20,297 nucleotides of DNA from Cyanobacteria bacterium HKST-UBA02. Its GTDB lineage: Bacteria > Cyanobacteriota > Vampirovibrionia > Obscuribacterales > Obscuribacteraceae. The position numbers and the translations under genes were made by a program. The DNA is taken from assembly GCA_020431945.1 (NCBI GenBank), contig JAGQHH010000369.1, forward strand, positions 1 to 20,297, given 5' to 3'. Of the stretch, positions 7,007-14,364 are shown piece by piece. Numbering within the stretch: the stretch's first letter is position 1; each line of letters opens with the position of its first letter. Below the pieces are notes generated by a model, which saw only the letters and a program-made list of their open reading frames with translations, was not told the origin of the DNA and made no database searches.

Positions 7007-8248
7007 TCAGAGCCCGCTTTTGAAAGATTCGCCGCTGAGCTCACTGGCACGCTCGCGGTCTCGCTCGGCCCTATCGTGCCTGCCCAGCTTCTCCAGCACT
7101 TTGCTGCGGGCAAGCAAGGTGTTCGAAGACTCGGGATCGATTTTATGAGCCTGGTCGAGATCAGCCAGGGCCTCATCGAGCTTGCCCATTTCCACATAGA
7201 CAGCAGCACGCTTGCGCAGGACATCGTCACCATATTTAGTGGCGGCGATCACTTTCGAATAATCCTGCACGGCTTCGGGATAACGCTTCATTTTCATATA
7301 GAGCTCGGCGCGGTCGCAATAGGTCCCATGGTCGCCCGGCGCCAGCTCGATAGCCTTGCCGTAGTCCTCCAGGGCCCTGTCGAAATGCTCCAGTTGCTTG
7401 TTTATACCGGCTCTGGTTTTGTAAGGCAGGGGATTTTTGGGCTGAAGCTTCGAGACCTGGGCAAGATCATCGAGGGCTTCGTCGTAGCGATTCAGATAAG
7501 AGTACGCAGCGGCCCTGTTGGCATAACAATCCGGATCCGGACCGAGTCGCAGAGCCTGGCTAAATGAGTCGATAGCCTCCTCGACTCTGCGTTGCGAGGC
7601 GAGATAGATGCCCCTGGCGCCATATGCTTTCTGCATCTTCGGATCGAGACGAATCGCCTGATTGAGATCGGCGAGCATATCGGTCTTTTGAGGTCCGGAA
7701 TCGAGAAGATCGAGGAAATATGCCGAGCTGGCTCGATAGTAGTAAGCTTCCGCCAGGGTGGGATCGATCTCTATGGCTTTCGTAGCCGACTCGATAGAGA
7801 GCTCGTAACGCTGGCTGTCGAAATAAAGTCTCGAAAGGAGCTCGTAGGCCTGGCCCAGTCGAGGATCGACCGCGATCGCCTTTTTTGCCGAGGCGATCGC
7901 CTTGCCATTCTCGTACCTTCCGGCATGAGCCCGGGCGATGCCCAGATAAGCCTGCCCACAGCGCGAGTTGGAGCTGAGCTCGCTCTGGAACTCCTGAATC
8001 GCCTTCTGATACTGATGACTGTCCAGGGACTCCCTGCCCCGTACACAAAACGGCGACGAGCAGGGAACGGTCACGACCCTTTCCCGGGGCTCCTTTGTGG
8101 CTCCCCGGGAGTTCTTCACCCTTCTTCCTGCAGGCTGCTTGCCTGCCCCCGGTGGGCCGGAGGAGATACAGGAGGATAGACAGGAGGAGAGAACCGGGGC
8201 ACTGAGCAAAATCGCCACGGTCAGCAGCCAGTTTCGAGAAGAAAGCAT
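7007..8248 (-). CDS. TPR-repeat lipoprotein
   Basis: This is a 413-aa protein. The N-terminus (MLSSRNWLLTVAILLSAPV, then LSSC) is a lipoprotein signal with a good lipobox and Cys23 as the likely lipidated residue. A low-complexity Pro/Gly/Arg linker follows (about 30-60), with two Cys at about 63-68 (PCSSPFC). About nine TPRs occupy about 70-400, with signatures such as YQKAIQEFQSELSSN, YELSIESATKAIEIDPTLAE and FDRALEDYGKAIELAPGD. It is probably an envelope-anchored scaffold. A weak AGGTAA about 12 nt upstream may be its ribosome-binding site. It is divergent from the gene at 8370 and convergent with the reductase. It differs from the TPR gene at 2840 in its linker and lipobox. Confidence 0.86.
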   Translation of the reverse strand: MLSSRNWLLTVAILLSAPVLSSCLSSCISSGPPGAGKQPAGRRVKNSRGATKEPRERVVTVPCSSPFCVRGRESLDSHQYQKAIQEFQSELSSNSRCGQAYLGIARAHAGRYENGKAIASAKKAIAVDPRLGQAYELLSRLYFDSQRYELSIESATKAIEIDPTLAEAYYYRASSAYFLDLLDSGPQKTDMLADLNQAIRLDPKMQKAYGARGIYLASQRRVEEAIDSFSQALRLGPDPDCYANRAAAYSYLNRYDEALDDLAQVSKLQPKNPLPYKTRAGINKQLEHFDRALEDYGKAIELAPGDHGTYCDRAELYMKMKRYPEAVQDYSKVIAATKYGDDVLRKRAAVYVEMGKLDEALADLDQAHKIDPESSNTLLARSKVLEKLGRHDRAERDRERASELSGESFKSGL

Positions 8249-8369
8249 CGAGCGCGGGTTACCTGCGGGACACCTTCTCTATGCCCATCCCCGCCGGAAT
8301 TTATCCGATATCGCTCTGATCGCCGGCCCGGCCGGGTACAAAAGAAAGGAAGCACGACAGGAGATTCGG

Positions 8370-9158
8370 GTGACAAGAGCAGTTCTCTCAATTCTGACAG
8401 CCATTGCAGTAAGCATCCCCGCCGTGTTCGCGGCACCGGCCGGCAAATCAAAAGAGACAATGCTCTCGATCACCAGCAGGAGCGACAACGGGCCTCTGCA
8501 GATCTATCTGAGCAGGCTCGGCATTCGGATGAAAGGCAAGCTGGGTGGCTCTCTCTGGAAATCTTCCGATCCCCGAAAGGCTACCCTGATGAATCCAGAA
8601 AACAAGACTTATCTGGACTTCCCGATAGAAGAATATATTCACGACCTCCGGGACGAGGACTTCCCTGGAATTGCCGTGAAAAGATTCAAGTCGGCAAAAG
8701 CGAAATTGCCGGCGGGATTCAGCGGCAACGAATATACGGTGTACTACGAGCAAGGCAAAGACATCGTCTTTGCCCGGGTAATCGGTCTGAGCAAGAGCGG
8801 CATCCCGGAGCCGACGCATCAGATGTGGTGTCACTACACCGGCATCAGTGGTGCGGATCTCGGGCTGCCGGTGAGTATCTATAGAGTCAGGGGGAGGCAT
8901 GGCGGCGGTCACCGGGGGCGAAGACACTCGGTCGGTCCTTACCACGCCGAGCGCGCCTCCTTGCGAAAGCCGGGAAAGGGCGGTCTCAGGTCATTTCTCG
9001 TCCCAACGGAGCTGGCACGAAAACCTCTCGACCCGACTCTTTTCACTTTGCCGAAAGGCTTCAAGAAAGCAGGAGACAAAGCTGCTTTTTATCTTTCCCA
9101 GGACGGTCAGATGAAACAGAGCGATCTCGAAGATTTCTTCCGTGTACCGCTCAAATAG
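8370..9158 (+). CDS. Exported protein of unknown function, paralog of the 14365-15156 product
   Basis: This encodes 262 aa from a GTG start. The open frame extends upstream to 8097, but that part overlaps the divergent TPR gene. The GTG is preceded by AGGAGA and begins a signal peptide (residues 1-21, TRAVLSILTAIAVSIPAVFA). The mature part is beta-rich: LQIYLSRLGIRMKGK, a LMNPENKTYLD segment, then the C-terminal FTLPKGFKKAGDKAAFYLS. The order resembles the exported protein at 14365-15156 (FVIPSGYKEVG, KKSIFFNVE), of nearly equal length. The fold may belong with LolA- or DUF4412-like periplasmic proteins; that is tentative. About residues 177-205 are unusually rich in Arg, Gly and His and may reflect a local frame change (see findings). 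Confidence 0.7.
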   Translation: MTRAVLSILTAIAVSIPAVFAAPAGKSKETMLSITSRSDNGPLQIYLSRLGIRMKGKLGGSLWKSSDPRKATLMNPENKTYLDFPIEEYIHDLRDEDFPGIAVKRFKSAKAKLPAGFSGNEYTVYYEQGKDIVFARVIGLSKSGIPEPTHQMWCHYTGISGADLGLPVSIYRVRGRHGGGHRGRRHSVGPYHAERASLRKPGKGGLRSFLVPTELARKPLDPTLFTLPKGFKKAGDKAAFYLSQDGQMKQSDLEDFFRVPLK

Positions 9159-9232
9159 CCTGCGTCCTGCAATCCTGTCACCAATCAATCACAAATCCTC
9201 CCTAGACTGAGTTCATCCTCAAAGACTCCCGT

Positions 9233-9248
9233 AATAGAACCTTTCTTC
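9233..9248 (+). promoter_or_regulatory. Shared 16-nt leader element, copy 1
   Basis: AATAGAACCTTTCTTC lies 11 nt before the ATG of the first EF-hand gene. It matches 15 of 16 bases with a sequence at 11159-11174, at the corresponding place before the second EF-hand gene. It is too close to the ATG to be a promoter, so a role in the mRNA leader is more likely. Function is unknown. Confidence 0.45.
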
Positions 9249-9259
9249 GGAGGCAGAAC

Positions 9260-10108
9260 ATGACCTCATTTCGACTCGAGGCGAGCTCGTCCCAGGGCAA
9301 ACAGGAAGATATTCCGACAAGCAGCGAACTTCATCGATTCCTGGATGAAGCGAGATTCGGCAAAAAAGTCACGAAAGAAGATCTGAAGTCCTTTCAAGCA
9401 AGTCACGGGGAAAGTACAGCAAGTACTTTCCTGTCCGACAATTTCCGGGCTATAGCAAACCTCAGCCCGGGTGGAGAGGCTCGAGCCATCGAGTCGGCTG
9501 ATCTGGATGTCCTCGACACCCTGCTCGAGAGCAGGGAGAAATATACCCGGGCGGTAAATTCGAGAGCATTTGTACAAGAGCACTTTACCGAACTGGATCG
9601 CAATCCTGACGGCAAGATCGGCCGGGGAGAACTGGTCCGGTTCCGAGACAGTCACCCGGAGCTTGCCGGCGCAGTCAACCAGGTTTTTCACAATTTCAAG
9701 ACGATGTCTACGGCTTCGGGCACTCAGGGACTCACCATTGACGCCCGGGATCTCTCCGCCCTCGACAGCAGCAGGCTCGAGGAGATGCTGCACAAACAAT
9801 ACAAGGACGTCGAGATAGCCAGGCGGTCATGGGTAGCGGGCAAAATCTCAGGCGCAGTGCTGGCATCGCTCTCTACTATGGGCGACGGCGACGCCGATCA
9901 GAAAGAGCAGGCTGCCCGGGGCGCATTCGCGGCAGGCGAGGCCATCGGACATGGTGCCGGCTGGCTCTTCAACAAAGGCCCGGTGGAAAATTACTACCAG
10001 GGCACCGCTCGCGGTGCGATAAGGCAAATCTTCCGGGGCGACCTGTCCGGCGCCGCGAGGCCGGACAGGAAGCCGCAAGACCCGGCTTCTCCCGACTGGG
10101 GAGTCTGA
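9260..10108 (+). CDS. EF-hand calcium-binding domain protein of unknown function (1)
   Basis: This is a 282-aa protein without a signal peptide. A canonical EF-hand loop spans residues 113-124 (DRNPDGKIGRGE; D113, N115, D117, K119 backbone, E124), followed by LVRFRDSHPEL and NQVFHNFKTMS. A similar helix-loop-helix unit without a full calcium loop precedes it (about 29-66: DEARFGKKVTKEDLKSFQAS, then FLSDNFRAIA), so the protein seems built of repeats. The C-terminal part (about 196-250) is rich in Gly and Ala (GKISGAVLASLSTMGDGDA, GEAIGHGAGWLFNKG), like a glycine-zipper or membrane-interacting segment. GGAGG precedes the ATG. It shares a leader element and repeat pattern with the gene at 11192. 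Calcium binding is predicted from the loop; its role is unknown. Confidence 0.75.
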   Translation: MTSFRLEASSSQGKQEDIPTSSELHRFLDEARFGKKVTKEDLKSFQASHGESTASTFLSDNFRAIANLSPGGEARAIESADLDVLDTLLESREKYTRAVNSRAFVQEHFTELDRNPDGKIGRGELVRFRDSHPELAGAVNQVFHNFKTMSTASGTQGLTIDARDLSALDSSRLEEMLHKQYKDVEIARRSWVAGKISGAVLASLSTMGDGDADQKEQAARGAFAAGEAIGHGAGWLFNKGPVENYYQGTARGAIRQIFRGDLSGAARPDRKPQDPASPDWGV

Positions 10109-10184
10109 TTCTCGATCAGATGATGATGGACTTGGCCTGTTATTGATGCAACAATGTCGATGTTAGTAACTTGGTTGTCCAGTC

Positions 10185-11063
10185 ATGACCGCAAAGAAAG
10201 TTTTAGTGGCCGGAGCCACGGGTTATCTCGGCAGCCACGTAGTCAGAGAGCTCCACCAGCGGGGCTATGTCGTGCGAGCCCTGGCGCGCAAACCGGAAAA
10301 AGCCCGGCGTCTGGATCTGCCCTGCGATGAGTTGTTCGTCGGCGAAGCTACCGAGATCGAGACGCTTTCCGGTCTCTGCGAAGGTATCGATGTCGTGATC
10401 TCTTCTCTGGGAATCCGCTCGCTGGACCGACATCCCACCGTAGAAGAAGTCGACTACGGAGCGAACATGAATGTACTATCCGAAGCCAGAAAGAGCGGAG
10501 TCGAGCACTTTATCTTCGTCTCGGTCCTCAGAGGCGAAGAGCTGCGTTCCCAGAATCGGGTCATGGATGCCCGCGAACGTGTCTGCGACGCCCTGAAAGC
10601 ATCGGGTATGCGGTACACCATCGCCAGACCCAGCGGCTTCTTCAACGACATGGAAGGCATCTTCGACATGGCCAGGTCCGGTCGATTCGCCCTGATCGGC
10701 AAAGGCGACATCCTGCTCAATCCCATTCACGGCGCCGATCTCGCCCATGAGCTGGTCAACTCCATCGAGCAGCAGGAACGCTGGAACACAGCCTTCGACA
10801 TCGGAGGACCGGACGTCCTGACCATGAAAGAAATCGGCTATATGGCTTTTACCGCTCTCGGCAAGAGTCCGTCATATGTCTCCATTCCCGCCTGGCTCAT
10901 CGGCACCGCCGGATTCGTAGCCCAGCCGTTCAACACGAATGCCGCCGCCATGCTTCAAGCCATAGCCACTATGGGCGCCATCACCGATCTCTCCGCCCCC
11001 CGCTACGGGAAGCACCATCTCTACGAGTTTTACATGGAGCTGGCCCAGAAGGACGCTCACTAG
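10185..11063 (+). CDS. Atypical short-chain dehydrogenase (NmrA/YbjT-like NAD(P)-binding protein)
   Basis: This is a 292-aa cytoplasmic protein. The N-terminus has the Rossmann motif GATGYLG (residues 10-16), a variant of GxxGxxG, followed by a basic cluster at the end of beta-2 (RALARKPEKARRL), which suggests NADP(H). The stretch DVVISSLGIRS and the later TIARPSGFFNDMEG and NPIHGADLAHELV are typical of the atypical SDR a5/NmrA-like group. The classical YxxxK catalytic pair is not evident. Members include redox sensors and reductases acting on nucleotide sugars, quinones or flavins; the substrate here cannot be told. It lies between the two EF-hand genes on the same strand (76 bp after the first, 128 bp before the second). 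No strong Shine-Dalgarno precedes the ATG. Confidence 0.85.
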   Translation: MTAKKVLVAGATGYLGSHVVRELHQRGYVVRALARKPEKARRLDLPCDELFVGEATEIETLSGLCEGIDVVISSLGIRSLDRHPTVEEVDYGANMNVLSEARKSGVEHFIFVSVLRGEELRSQNRVMDARERVCDALKASGMRYTIARPSGFFNDMEGIFDMARSGRFALIGKGDILLNPIHGADLAHELVNSIEQQERWNTAFDIGGPDVLTMKEIGYMAFTALGKSPSYVSIPAWLIGTAGFVAQPFNTNAAAMLQAIATMGAITDLSAPRYGKHHLYEFYMELAQKDAH

Positions 11064-11158
11064 CAGGAGTGTGCCCGTGCGCAATCGCCCCGTCACCCGC
11101 GATTATAAGAGCGCGGTGTCATTCTCGTGTTGACTTCGCCGCCGACAATGCAAGCAGC

Positions 11159-11174
11159 AATCGAACCTTTCTTC
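11159..11174 (+). promoter_or_regulatory. Shared 16-nt leader element, copy 2
   Basis: AATCGAACCTTTCTTC lies 17 nt before the ATG of the second EF-hand gene and differs from the copy at 9233-9248 at one position. A TTGACT hexamer at 11130-11135 could be a -35 box, but I find no good -10 at proper spacing. Confidence 0.45.
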
Positions 11175-11191
11175 CCACGAGGACCCGTACC

Positions 11192-12178
11192 ATGGTTAAT
11201 CAGGCAGCATTCGAAAGTCACTCCTTCGGCCAGGATCCTGGCGGCGAGCAACTGGCAAAAGATGTGAACGATAAGCTCTCCAAGAATCTCCTGGACGACG
11301 CTTACAAGACTCTCAAAGATGGTGTCAATTCCTACTTCCAGGACAGACCCCTGAGCGAGAAACAGGAGTTCTGGAACGATGTCTCCAGGCGCCTCGAAGA
11401 CTCAGGCGCCATGCCCAAGCTCTCGGCTGCTTTCCTGGAGGACATCGCGACACCGCCGGTGGGCAAAGACGGCAAGCCTCAGACCGACCGCACCATCGCC
11501 GGTTCAGATGGCAAGATTCAACGCTCCGAGCTGGCTGGCGTCAGCGGCGCAATCAATCCGATGTACAAAGGAATGGCCACCGAAGCCCTCAAGCAATTCG
11601 ATACCGCGGCGGCACTGCATAACGACGACGGGGTAATCGACATGGGCGAGGTAGCCGACTTCAAACTGCGCCAAACAATGCCCGACCGCGACCAGTACGT
11701 GGATGCCGTGGTCAAAAATCTCGAGCGCAAGCTCAACGAGAATCCCGACCAGGCCATGAAGTATCTGCAACAGTCCATGAGCGGGCGTGCCCACCTCGAA
11801 ACTCCGGCGGAGAGCCAGGAGACCTGGAAACAGCTCGCCGAATCCATGAAAGAGCACGGACTGGTGGATCGTCTATCCATGGCTTTCTTGAGAAGCTACG
11901 ATCAATACATCGATATGGATCACAACGGCAGCTATAGCAAGCCCGAGGTCGAGCGCTTCCAGAAGAGCCTCAATCCGGTAATCAATCAATTCGCCGGCCA
12001 TATAGTCGACAATTTTGCCACCATCGGCACAGTCGACTATAAGCTCGACGAAATCTCGAAGCACGAAGTCCAGGTCTACGAAAAACGCGTCAATCGCGCC
12101 CCGGCAGACCCGGCATCGCCGGCGGAAGGCAGCGGTCATGCCGAGCCCGCACCACCGGCGGACCCTCCCCGCAATTGA
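11192..12178 (+). CDS. EF-hand repeat protein of unknown function (2)
   Basis: This encodes 328 aa. The open frame reaches 11069, but the ATG at 11192 has a GAGG about 9-10 nt upstream and matches the start of the related gene at 9260. A canonical EF-hand loop lies at residues 241-252 (DMDHNGSYSKPE; D241, D243, N245, E252). Two degenerate loops keep DG, Ile and Glu at about 102-113 (SDGKIQRSE) and 142-153 (NDDGVIDMGE). The protein seems internally duplicated: FWNDVSRRLEDSGAMPKLSA matches TWKQLAESMKEHGLVDRLSM, each followed by an EF-hand-like loop and a helix. The C-terminal 25 residues are Pro/Ala/Glu-rich and probably disordered. There is no signal peptide. A strong hairpin follows the stop. 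Confidence 0.75.
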   Translation: MVNQAAFESHSFGQDPGGEQLAKDVNDKLSKNLLDDAYKTLKDGVNSYFQDRPLSEKQEFWNDVSRRLEDSGAMPKLSAAFLEDIATPPVGKDGKPQTDRTIAGSDGKIQRSELAGVSGAINPMYKGMATEALKQFDTAAALHNDDGVIDMGEVADFKLRQTMPDRDQYVDAVVKNLERKLNENPDQAMKYLQQSMSGRAHLETPAESQETWKQLAESMKEHGLVDRLSMAFLRSYDQYIDMDHNGSYSKPEVERFQKSLNPVINQFAGHIVDNFATIGTVDYKLDEISKHEVQVYEKRVNRAPADPASPAEGSGHAEPAPPADPPRN

Positions 12179-12220
12179 TGTTCGAGAACTCAATCCAGAG
12201 TCCCCTGCTCCCTGCCCCAG

Positions 12221-12245
12221 AACGGTCCGGTCCCCCCGGACCGTT
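12221..12245. terminator. Bidirectional hairpin terminator between convergent genes
   Basis: A perfect 10-bp stem (AACGGTCCGG / CCGGACCGTT) with a 5-nt TCCCC loop lies between the second EF-hand gene (stop at 12178) and the convergent methyltransferase (stop at 12250). T-rich flanks are short, so termination may be partly structure-driven. Confidence 0.7.
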
Positions 12246-12249
12246 TCAA

Positions 12250-12978
12250 TTAACGCACTTTGAACACGAGGAAATAATTGTCTTTCAGGGTCTCGATCTT
12301 CTTTTCTTCTTCGAGTGCGAAACCGGCGGCCTCGATCTCTTCGATGACCTGCTTCTTGGTCTTATGTAGATGCCCTTTGAGCCACTTGTTGTCGGCCATG
12401 GCATGATGGCTGAACTCGACTACGGCAAGCTCGCCGTCCTTTGTCAGGGCGTCGTGAATGGAGCCGAGAAAGGCTCCCGGCGCCTCGACATGATGATAGG
12501 TATCGCAAACGAATGCCAGATCAACCGAATCGGGAGGCAGACAGACCGACTCGGGACGGCTGAGAATCGGGGTGACATTGCCTATGCCCTTATCTTTCAG
12601 CGATGTCGAAATATACTCGAGAAAACCTGGAGAGATATCCACTGCGAAAACCCAGCCGGAGTCCCCGACTTCCTTCGCCAGCATGCGAGTGAACAATCCC
12701 GTACCGGCACCGACGTCCGCTACTTTCATACCGGGCTTCACCGCCAGGGCATCGAGAATTGCTTCCCTGTTCTTGAAGACATCACGATCGTCGCCTTCGA
12801 ACTTCTTGACGAATTTCTGGACATCCAGCTTCGGTCCCAGAAATCGTTTGTTCAGCTTATGAATATGCCCGGCACCGGGCTCCTGAGCCTGACTCGCCGC
12901 CACCGCCAGGAGCCAGCCGGCGATGGTCGACAGCAGCGCCAGCACAGAGATTGCAAAGGGTCCGGGTCTCGATTTCAT
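12250..12978 (-). CDS. Class I SAM-dependent methyltransferase with an N-terminal signal peptide
   Basis: This is a 242-aa protein. Motif I of the Rossmann-like methyltransferase fold is VADVGAGTG (86-94), with FAVDIS (111-116) as the acidic motif II region. Next come AFVCDTYHHVEAPGAFL (about 155-171) and ELAVVEFSHH (183-192), the usual order for UbiE/Methyltransf_11-type enzymes that use S-adenosylmethionine. The first 32 residues look like a Sec signal peptide or membrane anchor (MKSRPGPF, hydrophobic core to about residue 28, AQA before EPGAG). That is unusual because SAM is cytoplasmic, so an inner-membrane anchor facing the cytoplasm is also possible. GAGG precedes the ATG. It is divergent from the GNAT gene. 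The substrate is unknown. Confidence 0.87.
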   Translation of the reverse strand: MKSRPGPFAISVLALLSTIAGWLLAVAASQAQEPGAGHIHKLNKRFLGPKLDVQKFVKKFEGDDRDVFKNREAILDALAVKPGMKVADVGAGTGLFTRMLAKEVGDSGWVFAVDISPGFLEYISTSLKDKGIGNVTPILSRPESVCLPPDSVDLAFVCDTYHHVEAPGAFLGSIHDALTKDGELAVVEFSHHAMADNKWLKGHLHKTKKQVIEEIEAAGFALEEEKKIETLKDNYFLVFKVR

Positions 12979-13056
12979 GAAGCCTCGATTTTACACCGAA
13001 CTACAATCAAGTACGATCTATGCTCGCGGTAAATTTAAAGCCCCGGAGGGCCCGCT

Positions 13057-13584
13057 TTGACCCGGACATACTTCCTGCAAACAGAGCGCCTGGGATTCAG
13101 GCTATGGCACCACTCCGATGGAGAGCTGGCCATGCGCCTCTGGGGAGACCCGGAGGTGACCAGGCTGTTCAGCAAGGAGCCCCTGAGTGCTGAGCAGGTG
13201 GAGAAACGACTTCTGACCGAGATCGAGAATCAGGAGCAACTGGGTTTCCAGTACTGGCCGGTTTTCCTGAAAAGCGATACGGGAACCGACGAGCACGCCG
13301 GCTGCTGCGGTCTCAAGCCATACAGGGACAAAAACGATATATTCGAGCTGGGCTTCCATTTTCGCCCGGCATACTGGGGGATGGGTCTGGCCAGCGAAGC
13401 CGCCCGGGCTGTCATCGCCCACGCATTCGAGAACCTCGGAGCCAGCGCTCTATTTGCCGGTCATCACCCGGATAACACGGCTTCAGAAAAGGTATTGAGA
13501 AAGCTCGGTTTTGCCGAAACTCGATCCGAATTCTTCGAAGGAACCGGGCTCGTGCACCCGGCTTATTTATTGCCCCGCGAATAA
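13057..13584 (+). CDS. GNAT-family N-acetyltransferase (RimJ/RimL-like)
   Basis: This encodes 175 aa from a TTG start preceded by GGAGGG at suitable spacing; no ATG stands nearby. The N-terminus FLQTERLGFRLWHHSDGELA is typical of the RimJ/RimL-like acetyltransferase branch. The acetyl-CoA pyrophosphate loop is at about 103-112 (RPAYWGMGLA), and motif B is at about 138-152 (PDNTASEKVLRKLGF). Relatives acetylate protein N-termini, amines or antibiotics with acetyl-CoA in the cytoplasm; the substrate cannot be told here. Its stop codon directly abuts the stop of the convergent PIN toxin gene. It is divergent from the methyltransferase. Confidence 0.88.
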   Translation: MTRTYFLQTERLGFRLWHHSDGELAMRLWGDPEVTRLFSKEPLSAEQVEKRLLTEIENQEQLGFQYWPVFLKSDTGTDEHAGCCGLKPYRDKNDIFELGFHFRPAYWGMGLASEAARAVIAHAFENLGASALFAGHHPDNTASEKVLRKLGFAETRSEFFEGTGLVHPAYLLPRE

Positions 13585-13989
13585 TCAACGGCGAAAGCGC
13601 TCGAGAAAATCTTTTGGGGATATCGCTTCCTTGATGCCTGGAAAATGCCTTATGTTGCCGGTGATCAAGAAATCGCTCTTACCGGCCCTCGAGACTTCGA
13701 GGAAAGGCTGATCACCAGCGTCTGGAAGTATCTTTTTGACTGGCTGCGCCGAGACCTGCTCCGAGGTGATTCGAATAAAAACAAGAAGTCGATGGACGTC
13801 GTCTCTGTCGAAACCGAGCTTGTCCCGATTGAGCACGTCTTGATACTCCGCAAGGATTCGATCATCAACCAGGAGCTCGATAGTTCCGCTCAAAAGCAAA
13901 TCCAGGATTTGTCCCGGCGGGCCGCTCGCGTTGATAAGAGCTGACACCAGGACATTCGTGTCGATCACAACGCGGGCTTTGCCGGCCAT
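13585..13989 (-). CDS. PIN-domain toxin of a type II toxin-antitoxin pair (COG1569-like)
   Basis: This is a 134-aa protein. The PIN acidic residues appear in order: D10 in VVIDTNVL, E48 in ILAEYQDVL, then D90/D93 in LPDAGDQPFLEVS. The C-terminal block is DFLITGNIRHFPG. PIN toxins of this type are metal-dependent ribonucleases held in check by a cognate antitoxin. The ATG at 13989 shares one base with the TGA of the upstream antitoxin (TGATG), and AGGAAGGG lies before it, so translation is probably coupled. A TTG one codon earlier is less likely to be the start. RNA target unknown. Confidence 0.85.
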   Translation of the reverse strand: MAGKARVVIDTNVLVSALINASGPPGQILDLLLSGTIELLVDDRILAEYQDVLNRDKLGFDRDDVHRLLVFIRITSEQVSAQPVKKILPDAGDQPFLEVSRAGKSDFLITGNIRHFPGIKEAISPKDFLERFRR

Positions 13990-14270
13990 CAATAACCCTT
14001 CCTGGAGTCCTCGATCAGCCTGTCGATATCAGTTTCAGAAAGTTTGTCAGCACCGCTTGCTTGCGCTTGCAACCTCAGATTGGTGACTGCAATTTTAGCC
14101 TTGAGGCGAGTCAATTCGTTGAGCAGCAGCTGCATATTGTCTTCGTTCGCGCCGATCAAAACACCAAGTGGTTTGCCGTGCGACGTGATCACGACATCTT
14201 CGCCGGCCTCTAACATTTCCCAGATTTCACCGGGCTTGATTCGAAAATCGCGCGAACTGACAAACTTCAC
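13989..14270 (-). CDS. Phd/YefM-type antitoxin
   Basis: This encodes 93 aa from a GTG start, with AGGA about 10 nt upstream. The N-terminal half (RDFRIKPGEIWEMLEAGEDV, then VITSHGKPLGVLIG) is the Phd/YefM DNA-binding dimerisation fold. The C-terminal half is a charged helical tail (DKLSETDIDRLIEDSRKGY) expected to wrap the toxin. It is the first gene of a two-gene operon with the PIN toxin. Antitoxins of this family usually repress their own promoter, alone or with toxin; the promoter and a 7-bp direct repeat just upstream fit this. Confidence 0.85.
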   Translation of the reverse strand: MKFVSSRDFRIKPGEIWEMLEAGEDVVITSHGKPLGVLIGANEDNMQLLLNELTRLKAKIAVTNLRLQAQASGADKLSETDIDRLIEDSRKGY

Positions 14271-14280
14271 AGAAAAAAAA

Positions 14281-14298
14281 TCCTACAATTGTCCTACA
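14281..14298. promoter_or_regulatory. Operator-like direct repeat of the toxin-antitoxin operon
   Basis: TCCTACA occurs at 14281-14287 and 14292-14298, spaced 4 bp apart (11-bp period, one helical turn). The palindrome ACAATTGT lies across the middle. It sits at the predicted transcription start, just upstream of the antitoxin GTG, a natural site for autorepression. Confidence 0.5.
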
Positions 14299-14301
14299 CT
14301 A

Positions 14302-14330
14302 ATGCTACGACCTTCTATTCTTGCTGTCAA
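14302..14330 (-). promoter_or_regulatory. Sigma70-type promoter of the toxin-antitoxin operon
   Basis: On the minus strand a perfect TTGACA (14325-14330) is followed after 17 bp by TAGCAT (14302-14307; 4 of 6 with TATAAT). This would start transcription near 14295, about 25 nt before the antitoxin start. Confidence 0.6.
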
Positions 14331-14364
14331 GACAAGAAGATGATCAACCTGCTCAGAAGATGAC

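Noticed and set aside
8323..8335. GC palindrome CCGGC-CCG-GCCGG between divergent genes.
   Set aside because: Short, without T-tract, and palindromes of this size occur by chance in GC-rich DNA.
8097..8369. N-terminal extension of the exported protein gene at 8370.
   Set aside because: It overlaps the divergent TPR lipoprotein gene and has no protein-like features. The GTG at 8370 has a Shine-Dalgarno and begins a signal peptide.
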